A stretch of 64,000 nt of DNA from Niallia taxi. GTDB lineage: Bacteria; Bacillota; Bacilli; Bacillales; Cytobacillaceae. Below the pieces are notes generated by a model. That model searched no databases and was not told the origin of the DNA. It worked only from the letters and a program-made list of their open reading frames with translations. This document shows, one piece after another, positions 28,747 through 38,061 of the stretch. The stretch covers positions 62,001 to 126,000 of the forward strand of contig NZ_RZTZ01000014.1 of the NCBI RefSeq assembly GCF_004005475.1, read 5' to 3'. The number at the start of each line of letters is the position of its first letter. Position 1 is the stretch's first letter. Made by a program: the position numbers and the translations under genes.

Positions 28747-29700
28747 TTAGAAGAATGATTTTGCGCCTAAATAACGGCTTTTCCAATAGGAATTACTCAT
28801 ATCCGTAATTGTAACACCTGTCGATGATCCTGCATGAATAAACTTATTATTCCCCATGTAAATACCTGCATGGGAAGGACCTGATGTTGTTTCATAAAAT
28901 ACAATATCTCCTACTTCTGGTTTAGCTACTACTGTTCCAGAACTCCACATTGTTGCAACAGTTCTTGAAATGGATAAGCCTACTTTGCTATAGGAATAAT
29001 TAATAAATCCACTGCAGTCAAATCCAGCTGGTGTACTTCCGCCCCATACATATGGAACACCAATATACTTTTGTGCTTCTGCAATCAAAGCAGATGCTTG
29101 AGAAGATTTATTTTGCGTTGGTGCAGCAGTCGTACCACCTGAAGCAGGTGCTTTTACATTCAGGACTTGTCCAACGAAGATTGTATTAGTGGTCATTTTA
29201 TTCCATGTCTTTAACTGGTCTACTGTAATGTTAAACTTTAATGAAATAGACCATAAAGAATCGCCGCTTACTACTTTGTAGGTTGCAGTAGTTGAAGCCG
29301 TAGTTGAAGTTGAAGCCGTGCTTTGTGAACCATTCGATGTAACAATCATCAACGATTGACCAACTTTAATTGTATCACTCGTTAAACTGTTCCATTCTTT
29401 AATTTTCGCAGTAGTTGTATTATAGGCTACCGCAATTTTCGACAAAGCATCTCCACTCTTGACTGTATAATGGATATGCGCAGGAAGCAATGTTAATTCT
29501 TGTCCTACCTTAATCACTGTATTACTCAATTTATTATACGCCGTAAGATTGGCAACTGAAATATTATTGGCAGCAGAAATCTTCGTTAATGTATCACCTG
29601 ATTTTACAACGTACTTCTTCTCGTGAGCACTTGCAGTTGTCTGAAATCCGGCAAAAATAATCGTCGCTGTTGCACAAACAGTAAGCAGCTGTTTTTTCAT
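28747..29700 (-). CDS. LysM-NlpC/P60 D,L-endopeptidase (LytE/CwlS-like autolysin)
   Basis: A 317-residue secreted peptidoglycan hydrolase that cuts the D-Glu-meso-DAP bond. A signal peptide ends at about ASA-HE (residue 25). Three LysM repeats lie near 29-72, 77-120 and 140-183, separated by Ser/Thr-rich linkers. The C-terminal NlpC/P60 domain has Cys229 (FDCSGF), His277 (SHAGIYMG) and His289 (FIHAGSS). Domain order matches the LytE/LytF/CwlS group of autolysins, which differ in repeat number, so I give no symbol. AAAGGAG precedes the ATG. Confidence 0.92.
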   Translation of the reverse strand: MKKQLLTVCATATIIFAGFQTTASAHEKKYVVKSGDTLTKISAANNISVANLTAYNKLSNTVIKVGQELTLLPAHIHYTVKSGDALSKIAVAYNTTTAKIKEWNSLTSDTIKVGQSLMIVTSNGSQSTASTSTTASTTATYKVVSGDSLWSISLKFNITVDQLKTWNKMTTNTIFVGQVLNVKAPASGGTTAAPTQNKSSQASALIAEAQKYIGVPYVWGGSTPAGFDCSGFINYSYSKVGLSISRTVATMWSSGTVVAKPEVGDIVFYETTSGPSHAGIYMGNNKFIHAGSSTGVTITDMSNSYWKSRYLGAKSFF

Positions 29701-29925
29701 GTAGTGGCATTCTCCTTTGTGTGTGTTGTACTGTCTCTGACTCTTATTCTAATAACTAGCTTACTAGATTCCTATGCATAAAAGCTGGATGATTTGGTCT
29801 ATTTTTCCTTTTGAAAACCAAAAGACTTTATTCACGCATAAATACCTATTAAATACAGTAGAATTATCCTAGTTTTTTTCCATAACAATCATCTGTTTCC
29901 ATATATAAGAATGGAAGCGACAAAC

Positions 29926-29968
29926 AAAAAAAGTAATCCTTTTAAACACAATGGTCCAAAAGGATTAC
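29926..29968 (-). terminator. Intrinsic terminator of sbcDC
   Basis: An 11-bp stem (GTAATCCTTTT with its complement) lies after the sbcC stop, with a T run on the minus strand. Confidence 0.8.
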
Positions 29969-29974
29969 AATCTA

Positions 29975-32900
29975 TTAAAATAAATGATGAAATTGAGTCG
30001 TACTGCCGTTTTGACCTGATATTACTTCTAATTGCACATCAATTCTTTCCTTTAATTCAGGAACATGTGAAATAATTCCGACCAATCTGCCTGTACTTTG
30101 TATTTCCATTAATGTTTCAATTGCTTGATCCAATGATTCAGGATCCAATGTACCAAAGCCTTCATCAATGAACATCGTTTCTAATGAAACTCCGCCGGCA
30201 TATGACTGAACCACATCTGCTAAGCCTAATGCCAATGACAAGGCAGCTTTAAAGCTTTCTCCACCAGATAATGTTTTCACATGTCTTTCTTGGCCAGTAT
30301 ATTGGTCAAAGACAAGCAGCTCCAATCCACTTTGCACATTTCCCTTAGAGCGGTCTTTTTTTCTAATGAGCTTATATCTTCCACTTGTCATCTTCACAAG
30401 CCTGCTGTTAGCTTCCTGTAAAATATCATCTAAAAATGCTGCTAAGACATATCTTTCAAACGTCATTCTATACGTGTTTTGACCTCTAGTAATGTCGTAT
30501 AAATGGCCAATAAGCTTATAGCTTTCCTCGAGCTCTTTCATATCACTGTTAATTTTCTTTACCTTAGCCATTATTTCTTTATTGTCCTTTTCCTTAATCA
30601 GGAGGTTCGTATGCTCCTGCTGCATAACAGCAATTTCTTCATCAAATACTTTTCTTTGTGCTAATAATGATTCCATATCTGGCGTCTTAACGTCTCGAAG
30701 TATTTCCTCTAAGTCACTAAATCGATCAGAAATAGACCGATATTGTTCTTTATATTGCTGAATGCTGTTTTGCAGTGCTTCAATTTCGCCAGCAGGAAGC
30801 TTTGCTTGATGAAATTGTCCATATGTGGCAAAGCCCTCACTTGTCATTTTTTCCAAGAAAATTTTCCGTTCTGTTTGCAGATTTGCAGCAATATCCGTAT
30901 GCTGTTTTTCTAGGCTTTCCATTACACCAAGTTCCTTCTGCTGTTTCGTCTTTAGTTCTTGGAGTGCTGCCTGTGATTTGCTATACAATTCCTCCAACGT
31001 TGCAAATTTCGACTTGGATGCAGCGAACTCCCGTTTAAAGCTTTCAGTATGTCGGAGATTTTCTGGAACAGCATTCTTCTTCGTGTTAAGCGCTGATTCC
31101 AATTCTGTCTTTTTGAGAATTAAATGATGGCTTTCTTCTATTGCTTTTTCAAGTTGGCCATTGTTTGATTCAATTGCTTGTTGCAATTCAACTGTTGCTT
31201 TATCCAACCTTTCAAGCCTGCTCGCAGCCTCTCCAAGGCTTCGCTGTACCTGCTCAAGCTCCTCTACCTCACGAGCAACTACTTGCTTCATCTCAACAGC
31301 AGACCAATTGGCGGCATCTGCTCTTATGGATTGCAGCTCTTTACTGCCTAATTCCAGTTGTTCTGCTAAAAAGCTTATTTGCGAATTTATTTGAACTAAT
31401 TCTGTTTCTGCAGCAGTCTTTTGCTTCTCAATGGTAGCTGCATCACCTTTAGCGCTTTTAATATCTTCCTGTGAGGGGATATTAACATTGTTACTGCTTG
31501 CAGGAGCTGGGTGATGTTTACTGCCGCAAACAGGACATGGTGCGTCTTGTTCCAGGCTTAAGGATAAATGGTAGGACTGTCCAGTAAACCAATCGTTTTC
31601 AAGCTTTTCCACTAAAGATTTTGCATCCTCAAATCGGGCAAGAATATTTGCTGAAAGTTCCTTTTTCTTACCAGCTATTTTTGTTTGTTCTGCTAATCTT
31701 GTTTCGATTGAAATCTGTTTATCCAGCTTTTCCAGCACATGCTTTTTATCTGCCAAAAGTCCCTTGTTTTCTAGTAAGGTGATTTTGCTGCTTTCAAGCT
31801 CCTGTCTGATTTCCTTATATCGCCGCAAATCCTTTTCGTGCTGCTCCTTGTTTTTCAAAATTGATTGCTTGTTTGCTTCCTGCTCCATTATTTGCGCAGA
31901 AGTTTTCGCAACAGCAGCCTCAAGCATGGCAAACTGTTCAACATCTTTTTGAATAGTTTTCAAAAAGGAAATATAGTCGGATAGCTCTTTTCTTTCAAGC
32001 TCCTTATCTGCTTCACGTTGAAAAGCCTTTTCAGCTTCTATCATGTTTTTCGCGATTTTTTCCAACATTGCAGCTATTTGCGTTTTTTCCTGCTCGCATT
32101 TGTCCAGCTGCTTCTTCAAGTGATGGCATATTTCCTCCTGCTGTGTGAGCATTGCCGCTTTTTGGGCGAGCAATGCTGCTTTTTCATTTGCATTCACCAT
32201 TTCACGCTGTTCCTCAAGCCTATCCTTTTGCAGCTTCAGATCGTTCTTCAGCTTCATTTGCTTTAATACAGCCTCAGCCTCAAACACTTTATTATTAAGG
32301 TCATCTCGGTCCTTATTCTTTTTTTCAAGCTCTGCCTTTAACTCTTTTGTTTTTTGGGCCATCATCTCGATTTCTTTTTTAAGCAAAGGCAAAAGAACAA
32401 CATCGTTATCATTTCCTTCTATTATCAGGCTGTAAAGCTCCTCGACAAATACACTGGAGATATTGGCTAAAGCAGATTTTCTCATCAACAGCTGCTGTTC
32501 CACATTTCTCTTCAGCTCTGATGATTTGTCCTTAAGCTTATCTTCCATGTATTTATATATTTCTGTGTGGAAGAGCTTCTGGAGAATTGCTTCCTTCTCC
32601 TTACTGTCAGAAGTCAAAAGCTTTCTAAATTCACCTTGGGGAATCATAAGAATTTGCCTAAATTGATTACTGTCTATTTGCATAATCTCTTTAATTTTTT
32701 CTTCCACTTCTCTTATCGAGGAAGCGATGTTTTTTAATTCTCCGTTTCCATCATAAACATACAGCTCTGCTTTCGCACCGATTGTAGTGAAACCATCGCC
32801 TCTTTCTTTCTTTTTGTCTTGCTGCGGCGATCTTGTAATTAGATAGCGCTTGTCTCTTAACTTGAAATCAAGACTAACCTCTGTTAATAAGGAATCTGCC

Positions 32901-33112
32901 GCAAACTGACTTCTCAGCTCAGGTCCATTTCTGTCTTCTCCACTTGCTTTTCCATATATCGCATAGCTGATTCCATCAAAAATCGTCGTTTTACCTGCTC
33001 CTGTTTTACCAGAAATCACAAACATTGTCCGAGTTCCTAGCTTTGTAAAATCAATTGTTTCTGTCTTAGCATATGGGCCAAATGCTTGCATCGTTAATTT
33101 CAGCGGTCTCAT
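29975..33112 (-). CDS. sbcC: Exonuclease SbcC (Rad50-like ATPase)
   Basis: A 1045-residue SMC-like ATPase that works with SbcD to open and cut DNA hairpins and blocked double-strand ends. Walker A GKTGAGKT is at 35-42. Two long coiled-coil arms meet at the zinc hook CPVCGSKHHPAP (coded near 31,520-31,540). The C-terminal half has LSGGESFKAALSLALGLADV and the Walker B region TMFIDEGFGTLDPE. The start overlaps the sbcD stop by four bases (ATGA), so the two are coupled in one operon. Confidence 0.95.
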   Translation of the reverse strand: MRPLKLTMQAFGPYAKTETIDFTKLGTRTMFVISGKTGAGKTTIFDGISYAIYGKASGEDRNGPELRSQFAADSLLTEVSLDFKLRDKRYLITRSPQQDKKKERGDGFTTIGAKAELYVYDGNGELKNIASSIREVEEKIKEIMQIDSNQFRQILMIPQGEFRKLLTSDSKEKEAILQKLFHTEIYKYMEDKLKDKSSELKRNVEQQLLMRKSALANISSVFVEELYSLIIEGNDNDVVLLPLLKKEIEMMAQKTKELKAELEKKNKDRDDLNNKVFEAEAVLKQMKLKNDLKLQKDRLEEQREMVNANEKAALLAQKAAMLTQQEEICHHLKKQLDKCEQEKTQIAAMLEKIAKNMIEAEKAFQREADKELERKELSDYISFLKTIQKDVEQFAMLEAAVAKTSAQIMEQEANKQSILKNKEQHEKDLRRYKEIRQELESSKITLLENKGLLADKKHVLEKLDKQISIETRLAEQTKIAGKKKELSANILARFEDAKSLVEKLENDWFTGQSYHLSLSLEQDAPCPVCGSKHHPAPASSNNVNIPSQEDIKSAKGDAATIEKQKTAAETELVQINSQISFLAEQLELGSKELQSIRADAANWSAVEMKQVVAREVEELEQVQRSLGEAASRLERLDKATVELQQAIESNNGQLEKAIEESHHLILKKTELESALNTKKNAVPENLRHTESFKREFAASKSKFATLEELYSKSQAALQELKTKQQKELGVMESLEKQHTDIAANLQTERKIFLEKMTSEGFATYGQFHQAKLPAGEIEALQNSIQQYKEQYRSISDRFSDLEEILRDVKTPDMESLLAQRKVFDEEIAVMQQEHTNLLIKEKDNKEIMAKVKKINSDMKELEESYKLIGHLYDITRGQNTYRMTFERYVLAAFLDDILQEANSRLVKMTSGRYKLIRKKDRSKGNVQSGLELLVFDQYTGQERHVKTLSGGESFKAALSLALGLADVVQSYAGGVSLETMFIDEGFGTLDPESLDQAIETLMEIQSTGRLVGIISHVPELKERIDVQLEVISGQNGSTTQFHHLF

Positions 33113-34254
33113 TTTAATGCCTCCTCCCTTCTGACTTTGTCGATAACATTACTAATTATTGTTCGTTTTTCCTCTGTGAAATCAGCAGTTGTCATTTCCT
33201 CATAAAAGGACATAAATAAATCCAATTCTGTTTTGCGCTTATGATCTTTTTCTTCTAAGGAAGTTTTTTTCTTCTTATCGATATTTTCCAGTTTCCGTTC
33301 CAGATGCAGCACATTCGGATAAACCTGTCTCAGCTTCTGTATAGGATCAAGAATTGCACCCTCATCTAATATCGTAACTTTCAAATAGTCGTCTATTTTT
33401 TGCTTGTTATAAAATGCTGGATCCAGTAACTCGTCCATATATCCCTCAAGCTCTCTCATATCCTTTTTTGGTGTAAAGGAATGATATCGCTCCGAGAAAG
33501 ACCCTTTTTCATCTACTTCAATAATCGATACTGATTTTCGTTGCTTTGCTTCTGAGAAGGAATATTTCATTAATGAGCCAGAATACTTTACGGTAGGATG
33601 ATTTATAGCATCAGGACTATGAAGATGACCTAAAGCGGTATAAGCAAAAGGTGCAAATAATTCTGCTCCTACACAGCCTGAACCTCCAACAGACAGGACT
33701 CTTTCGGAGTCAGATGTTTTTCCTCCAAGAACAAAACTATGTCCGATTAAAATATTGGGCTCATTCACACTGAGCTTATCTTCTATTTTGCCAACAATTG
33801 CTTTCATCGCATCATGATGACTAACGATGGATGAATCGCCAAGAAATTCTCTCACCGTTACTGGCTCACAATAAGGAACTAAATAAAAGTTAACACCATT
33901 CATATTAATTGGCGTAAGACTGTTTTCTATTTTTCCATTTAAGTAAAATTTATTTTGTTTATACCATGAGCTTCCGAATGACAGTCTTTCTGCACTGTCG
34001 TGATTCCCTGATACAGCAAGGACTGGAATATTCATTTCTACATTGATGGTATAAAGTATTTCATCAAGCAAGTTCACTGCATCTGTTGGCGGAATGGAGC
34101 GGTCATATAAATCTCCGGCAATGATAACAGCATCTGGCTGTTCTGTTTTTACAAGTTCTACGAATTGATTAAGCATATATCTTTGGTCCTCTGTCATATA
34201 AAGACCATGTACTAGCTTTCCAAGATGCCAATCTGCGGTATGAATAAATTTCAA
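33109..34254 (-). CDS. sbcD: Exonuclease subunit SbcD (Mre11-like nuclease)
   Basis: A 381-residue Mn-dependent metallophosphoesterase nuclease. Family motifs are IHTADWHLGK near the N-terminus, IIAGDLYDRS, AVSGNHDSAERL, GHSFVLGG and YTALGHLHSP. A GTG-initiated frame opens at 34263, but that GTG is part of the GAGGTG ribosome binding site, so TTG at 34254 is the better start. It gives MKFIHTADWHLGK, as in other SbcD proteins. It is the first gene of the sbcDC operon. Confidence 0.93.
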   Translation of the reverse strand: MKFIHTADWHLGKLVHGLYMTEDQRYMLNQFVELVKTEQPDAVIIAGDLYDRSIPPTDAVNLLDEILYTINVEMNIPVLAVSGNHDSAERLSFGSSWYKQNKFYLNGKIENSLTPINMNGVNFYLVPYCEPVTVREFLGDSSIVSHHDAMKAIVGKIEDKLSVNEPNILIGHSFVLGGKTSDSERVLSVGGSGCVGAELFAPFAYTALGHLHSPDAINHPTVKYSGSLMKYSFSEAKQRKSVSIIEVDEKGSFSERYHSFTPKKDMRELEGYMDELLDPAFYNKQKIDDYLKVTILDEGAILDPIQKLRQVYPNVLHLERKLENIDKKKKTSLEEKDHKRKTELDLFMSFYEEMTTADFTEEKRTIISNVIDKVRREEALK

Positions 34255-34385
34255 ATCTATCACCTCAAAAAATAAAATATATATATATTAAGTCTATTAT
34301 TTCAACAAAAGCATTGAGACTATTTATCATTATAGCAAACTATTATGTATAGAATGGAGTTTAGTTTTGATGATTCCAAAAAACG

Positions 34386-34426
34386 CCAAAAGGGGATACC
34401 TATTTAATAGGTATCCCCTTTTTATT
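34386..34426. terminator. Intrinsic terminator of csp gene
   Basis: A 16-bp stem with a two-base loop (AAAAGGGGATACCTAT and complement, 34388-34424) lies after the cold-shock gene, with T's on both strands. Confidence 0.88.
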
Positions 34427-34438
34427 TATGTTGGTCGA

Positions 34439-34639
34439 TTATTTTTTAACGACATTAGAAGCTTGTGGGCCACGAGCGCCTTCAACAACTTCGAATTCAA
34501 CTTCTTGTCCTTCTTCTAAAGACTTGAAGCCTTCTGTTTGAATTGCAGAATAATGTACAAATACATCATTTCCGCCTTCTTGCTCGATAAATCCAAATCC
34601 TTTTTCTGCGTTAAACCATTTTACTTTACCGTTGTTCAT
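34439..34639 (-). CDS. cspD: Cold-shock protein (CspD/CspB type)
   Basis: A 66-residue OB-fold RNA chaperone that binds single-stranded RNA and DNA and melts secondary structure in the cold. RNP1 KGFGFIE and RNP2 DVFVHY are intact, with the surface aromatics of the family. The start [10 protein letters not shown] is closer to B. subtilis CspD than to CspB or CspC, so the symbol is tentative. AGGAGG lies just upstream. The region before the gene is long and AT-rich, as usual for cold-shock leaders. Confidence 0.85.
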   Translation of the reverse strand: MNNGKVKWFNAEKGFGFIEQEGGNDVFVHYSAIQTEGFKSLEEGQEVEFEVVEGARGPQASNVVKK

Positions 34640-34847
34640 GAAAATATCCTCCTATAAGCTAAAAAAAGCTTTACTTAAAATTACCATTTTATACCGCATT
34701 CTTATTACGATTGCCAATCTTTAAAACTATGAAAAGAGGCAGTAACACTTAAATACGTTAACTAACGGTTAATGTAAATTTAACATTTTTAGTTATTATT
34801 GTCAATAGAAAACCCTTTCATTTTTCAGATAATTAGTTTTATATATT

Positions 34848-34985
34848 TTATCCCTTCATTCTATCTGGCAAACTATCAATTGATAGAATCATCTGATCTA
34901 GCCTGGTTTCAATCCGATATAACAGATACAAGCATACGACGATTGGAAACCCTGCTTCGCTGATAAATGATAACCATTCAGCCAT
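34848..34985 (-). CDS. YvrJ family small membrane protein
   Basis: A 45-residue peptide with one hydrophobic helix (GFPIVVCLYLLYRIE) and a short charged tail (TRLDQMILSIDSLPDRMKG). The pattern matches the YvrJ family, of unknown function. AAGGAG precedes the ATG. It follows the DUF1659 and DUF2922 genes on the same strand, but a hairpin at about 35029-35052 lies between, so its transcription may be reduced or separate. Confidence 0.8.
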   Translation of the reverse strand: MAEWLSFISEAGFPIVVCLYLLYRIETRLDQMILSIDSLPDRMKG

Positions 34986-35024
34986 ATTATTACTCCTTTT
35001 TAGTTTTTTCAGCTACTTATTAAT

Positions 35025-35054
35025 AAAAGGGACAGCAGAGAAAAACTGTCCCCC
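35025..35054 (-). terminator. Hairpin terminator or attenuator after DUF2922 gene
   Basis: GGGACAG (35029-35035) pairs with CTGTCCC (35046-35052), followed by TTTT on the minus strand. It lies between the DUF2922 and yvrJ-like genes. Confidence 0.65.
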
Positions 35055-35061
35055 CTTCTGC

Positions 35062-35277
35062 TTATAGTTCATATTCTGTTACATTTCGTTCAATTACACG
35101 CACACCCTTAGCAGCAATTAAATCACCATTAGCAGTTGTCAAAACATCTGCAGCAATGATTGTGTCCATAGCTGTTTTCATCGTTTCCATGTCAATTGGC
35201 TCTAAAGGCTCTCCAAACGTTAGTTTGGATTGTTTTCCGTTTGCAGCAATAAAGGTTAATTCCAGTGTTTTCGTCAT
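35062..35277 (-). CDS. DUF2922 family protein
   Basis: A 71-residue small soluble protein with the DUF2922 pattern: an N-terminal TKTLELTFIAANGKQSKL hairpin and a central DMETMKTAMDTIIAADVL helix. Function unknown. AGGAGGTG precedes the ATG. It is 30 bp after the DUF1659 gene on the same strand, and the two families recur side by side in Bacillus genomes (known co-occurrence), which suggests a joint role. Confidence 0.85.
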   Translation of the reverse strand: MTKTLELTFIAANGKQSKLTFGEPLEPIDMETMKTAMDTIIAADVLTTANGDLIAAKGVRVIERNVTEYEL

Positions 35278-35307
35278 TTAGTCCACCTCCTATTTATTTA
35301 ACTAAGA

Positions 35308-35526
35308 TTATCTCGTAATATCATAGCTTTCATGCTTTGTCACAGAATGAACAGGATATTTCACGATTGATTCAATGGAATCTGCAGCTTGAATAATTTG
35401 GTCTGGAGCAGCTGTTGCCTTGACTAGATTAAAGGTTTTACTGATAAGCTGCGGGTCTCCATTTTCCTTCACACCATTTTGAAAATATAGCTTAATGCTA
35501 GTCTCCTTCAATAATGATTGGGCCAT
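35308..35526 (-). CDS. DUF1659 family protein
   Basis: A 72-residue soluble protein matching the DUF1659 pattern (IKLYFQNGVKENGDPQL, then KTFNLVKATAAPDQIIQAA). Function unknown. AAAGGAGGTG is an excellent ribosome binding site. It is the first gene of the DUF1659-DUF2922-(YvrJ) set and is divergent from a holin-type gene 180 bp away. Confidence 0.85.
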   Translation of the reverse strand: MAQSLLKETSIKLYFQNGVKENGDPQLISKTFNLVKATAAPDQIIQAADSIESIVKYPVHSVTKHESYDITR

Positions 35527-35703
35527 TTCCCATCACCTCCTTTCCCCTTCTATATAGAAAAGAAAAGAGATAATGGACAGGTAAACACGAAAGGAAAAGA
35601 AAATATATATTAAAATACACTCTTACTTTAGGTATGCGAACATACGTATGAAAGCACTATTTCATAGAATATAGTATTAAAGGATCTAACGGAGGGAAGC
35701 AAC

Positions 35704-35964
35704 ATGGAATTGGAATTATTGAAGGCATATATTAATGAAAATTATTATATTTTTATACCAGTTCTATGGGTGATAGGATATGCGCTAAAACAAACACCTC
35801 TGATACCAAACTGGCTTATTATCTGGATTTTGCTGGTATTTTCCATTATTCTCGGTACTTGGATCACTGGTTTTCACCTATCAACTATTATTAACGGCAT
35901 TTTAGTTACAGGAGTCGCGGTATTAGGACATCAAATGATGGCGCATATGCCTTTTAAAAAATAA
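35704..35964 (+). CDS. Phage holin family protein
   Basis: An 86-residue membrane protein with three hydrophobic helices (FIPVLWVIGYAL, WLIIWILLVFSIILGTWI, IINGILVTGVAVLGHQM) and a basic C-terminus, matching the small holins often found in Bacillus prophages and as stand-alone chromosomal genes. GGAGGG precedes the ATG. No endolysin or other phage gene is next to it, so it is probably domesticated or has another membrane role. Confidence 0.75.
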   Translation: MELELLKAYINENYYIFIPVLWVIGYALKQTPLIPNWLIIWILLVFSIILGTWITGFHLSTIINGILVTGVAVLGHQMMAHMPFKK

Positions 35965-35979
35965 TAATTATTTTTAAAG

Positions 35980-36036
35980 AAAAAGAAGCCTTGTGCTTAT
36001 TAGGAAACCTTTAAGCAGCACAAGCCTTCTTTTTTA
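35980..36036 (+). terminator. Intrinsic terminator after holin-type gene
   Basis: GAAGCCTTGTGC pairs with GCACAAGCCTTC with one mismatch, followed by a T run. Confidence 0.75.
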
Positions 36037-36132
36037 TATTATTCATGGTTATAAAACAAGGGTTATGGTAACCTTCCTTTTCGATAAAACACTATCTCTG
36101 AAAGCTGTTTTTGCTTAGCTTACATACCCCTT

Positions 36133-37578
36133 TTATTTAATTGCTTTGCTAACCTTCATCTTCTTCCCTTTAATCGTTGCATTTTCCATTGCTTGGAGGA
36201 CTAATGATCCTTTACCATTTAAAATATCAACATAAGACATATTATCGTGAATCGTAATTATGCCAATGTCATCAACCGTAACGCCAGGTATTTTCGCAAT
36301 AGTTCCAACAAAATCTACTGGGCGAATTTTCTTCTTTTTCCCGCCATTAAAATGGAGTTTAATAATATCTTGATTGATTCTTGCAGTTTTATTATTCTTT
36401 ACCACTCGGCGGCCACTGATTTTTTCATCAAAAGCGGCTTGCCCGCTGGCAACTGCCTGTTTTGTTGGTGGTTCCATTTCAGTCAACTCAAAGCCAATAT
36501 AATTTTGGATTGCTTTAAGGAATTTCCCCTCATATGGCGTTGTAAACGAAATGGCTTTCCCTTTTTTACCGGCACGCCCAGTTCTGCCTGATCTATGGAC
36601 ATAGCTCTCTCTTTCCATAGGGATGTCGTAATTAACAACTAGCGTTACATTATCAACATCAATTCCTCTAGCCGCTACATCTGTTGCGACAAGATAGCGG
36701 AAGTTCCCCATTTTGAAGCCATCCATTACCGCAAACCGATCTTCTTGCTCTAAGCCGCCATGAATTTTTTCACAGGAATAATTTGCTCTTTCCAATTCTG
36801 AGAAAACAGTATCAACGTGCTCCTTTGTGTTGCAGAAAATAATACAGCTATCCGGATTTTCAATAACAGTTACGTCTTTGAGTAAGGATAGTTTTTCTTC
36901 TTGCTTTACTTCTATTTTATAGTGATCTATTGTGCTAGTTGTTACCTCATTTGAAGCGATTTCGATGTTAACAGGGTCTTTCATATATTTATGACAGAGG
37001 CCTTCCACATCCTTAGGCAATGTCGCAGAAAATACCATTGTCACTCTATTTGTAGGGAGTTCCTCCATAATTGCTTCCACTTCATCAATAAAGCCCATAT
37101 TTAGCATTTCATCTGTTTCATCAATAACAAGATACTTTATCTCGTCTAATACTAATGTTCCTCTTTCAATATGATCCATAACACGTCCAGGTGTTCCGAC
37201 AACTACATGTGTTTTTTGCTTCAATTCTTCTTTTTGTTTGGCAAACGGTTCTTTTCCGTAAACTGCCATTGCTTTTATTCGTTTAAATCTTCCAATATTA
37301 GTAATATCCTCACGAACTTGAGCTGCTAGCTCCCTTGTTGGTGTTAGAATTAAAGCTTGTGGCTTTTTTTCTTCCCATTTAACCATTTCACAAATAGGGA
37401 TACCAAAGGAAGCTGTTTTCCCACTGCCTGTTTGAGACTTCACTACTAAGTCATGGTCTTCTAAAGCAAGTGGAATTACTTTGTTTTGAACTTCTGTAGG
37501 GTTCTCATATTTAAGTACAGAAAGTGCTCTTTTTATTTCATCACTTAATTGATAGTTCTCAAAGCTTATATTACCCAT
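36133..37578 (-). CDS. dbpA: DEAD-box RNA helicase DbpA (YxiN)
   Basis: A 481-residue ATP-dependent RNA helicase acting in 50S ribosome assembly. Walker A SQTGSGKT is at 48-55, followed by [19 protein letters not shown] and the C-terminal helicase motifs ARGIDV and [10 protein letters not shown]. The last 75 residues ([19 protein letters not shown] and on) are the DbpA RNA-binding domain that recognises hairpin 92 of 23S rRNA. Motif II reads DETD (153-156) instead of DEAD, an unusual change of its third residue. A longer frame opens at 37647, but GAGG before the ATG at 37578 and the homologous start support the shorter form. Confidence 0.93.
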   Translation of the reverse strand: MGNISFENYQLSDEIKRALSVLKYENPTEVQNKVIPLALEDHDLVVKSQTGSGKTASFGIPICEMVKWEEKKPQALILTPTRELAAQVREDITNIGRFKRIKAMAVYGKEPFAKQKEELKQKTHVVVGTPGRVMDHIERGTLVLDEIKYLVIDETDEMLNMGFIDEVEAIMEELPTNRVTMVFSATLPKDVEGLCHKYMKDPVNIEIASNEVTTSTIDHYKIEVKQEEKLSLLKDVTVIENPDSCIIFCNTKEHVDTVFSELERANYSCEKIHGGLEQEDRFAVMDGFKMGNFRYLVATDVAARGIDVDNVTLVVNYDIPMERESYVHRSGRTGRAGKKGKAISFTTPYEGKFLKAIQNYIGFELTEMEPPTKQAVASGQAAFDEKISGRRVVKNNKTARINQDIIKLHFNGGKKKKIRPVDFVGTIAKIPGVTVDDIGIITIHDNMSYVDILNGKGSLVLQAMENATIKGKKMKVSKAIK

Positions 37579-37881
37579 AAAAAAAACCTCATTCTTTAAA
37601 TTATTCGATATATATATAGGATTCTCTTTAACAAATAGGTTATGCAAATATACATATCCTTTTATTATACTTGAAAGAAGGGTGAAAAAGCTGCTATTTC
37701 CATTTTAAAAATAATACGATTTAATTTCTTTTGTTTTTTACCATATATGGTTAAACACTGAAACAAAAAACAAAGAATCTAGTTAAACAGAAAGCACCAA
37801 ATAAAAAAACTGAACTAATCGATAATATAGTTCAGTTTCATCCTAAATTAGTTCGTTTCAACCTCTTATGTTGGTTATTTA
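37579..37881. other. Intergenic region upstream of dbpA
   Basis: This 300-bp gap holds the dbpA leader on its left and the hairpin at 37808-37838 on its right. The 'ttagttcgtttca' word at 37849-37861 also occurs in the inverted-repeat element at 7,559. No gene is seen. Confidence 0.4.
37801..37840 (-). terminator. Intrinsic terminator after small ATT-start gene
   Basis: AAACTGAACTA (37808-37818) pairs with TAGTTCAGTTT (37828-37838). On the minus strand it is followed by seven T's. Confidence 0.75.
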
Positions 37882-38034
37882 TTAAGCGTAGCTTTTTTGT
37901 AATAATTGGTCATACTCTTCCCAAAACTCTATGTACATTTGTTTATCATAGTCATCATTGAAAGCTTTTGCCGGTGAAGTCTCAAAGAGTTGTTTTGCGT
38001 GAGAACGCAAACTGGAGTATTTGTTGTTTATAAT
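37882..38034 (-). CDS. Small protein of 50 residues with apparent ATT start
   Basis: The frame reads as a real small protein: an N-terminal NNKYSSLRSHAKQLFETSPA and a C-terminal DKQMYIEFWEEYDQLLQKSY. It is preceded by GAGGTG five bases before an ATT codon, and by an in-frame TGA three codons earlier, so no ATG, GTG or upstream TTG can be used. Either ATT (rare, known for infC) is the start, or a start codon was lost. It lies 27 bp after the isochorismatase-family gene on the same strand and ends before a terminator. Family unknown. Confidence 0.5.
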   Translation of the reverse strand: MINNKYSSLRSHAKQLFETSPAKAFNDDYDKQMYIEFWEEYDQLLQKSYA

Positions 38035-38061
38035 ACTCGCACCTCATTTATCAGCTATTCT

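Noticed and set aside
28747..29974. ydaO-type c-di-AMP riboswitch ahead of the LysM-NlpC/P60 gene
   Set aside because: Such switches often precede cell-wall hydrolase genes, but I could not find the conserved ydaO core words in 29701-29974.
35704..35964. Holin-type gene as sign of a prophage
   Set aside because: No integrase, capsid, tail or endolysin genes are near, and neighbours are housekeeping genes.
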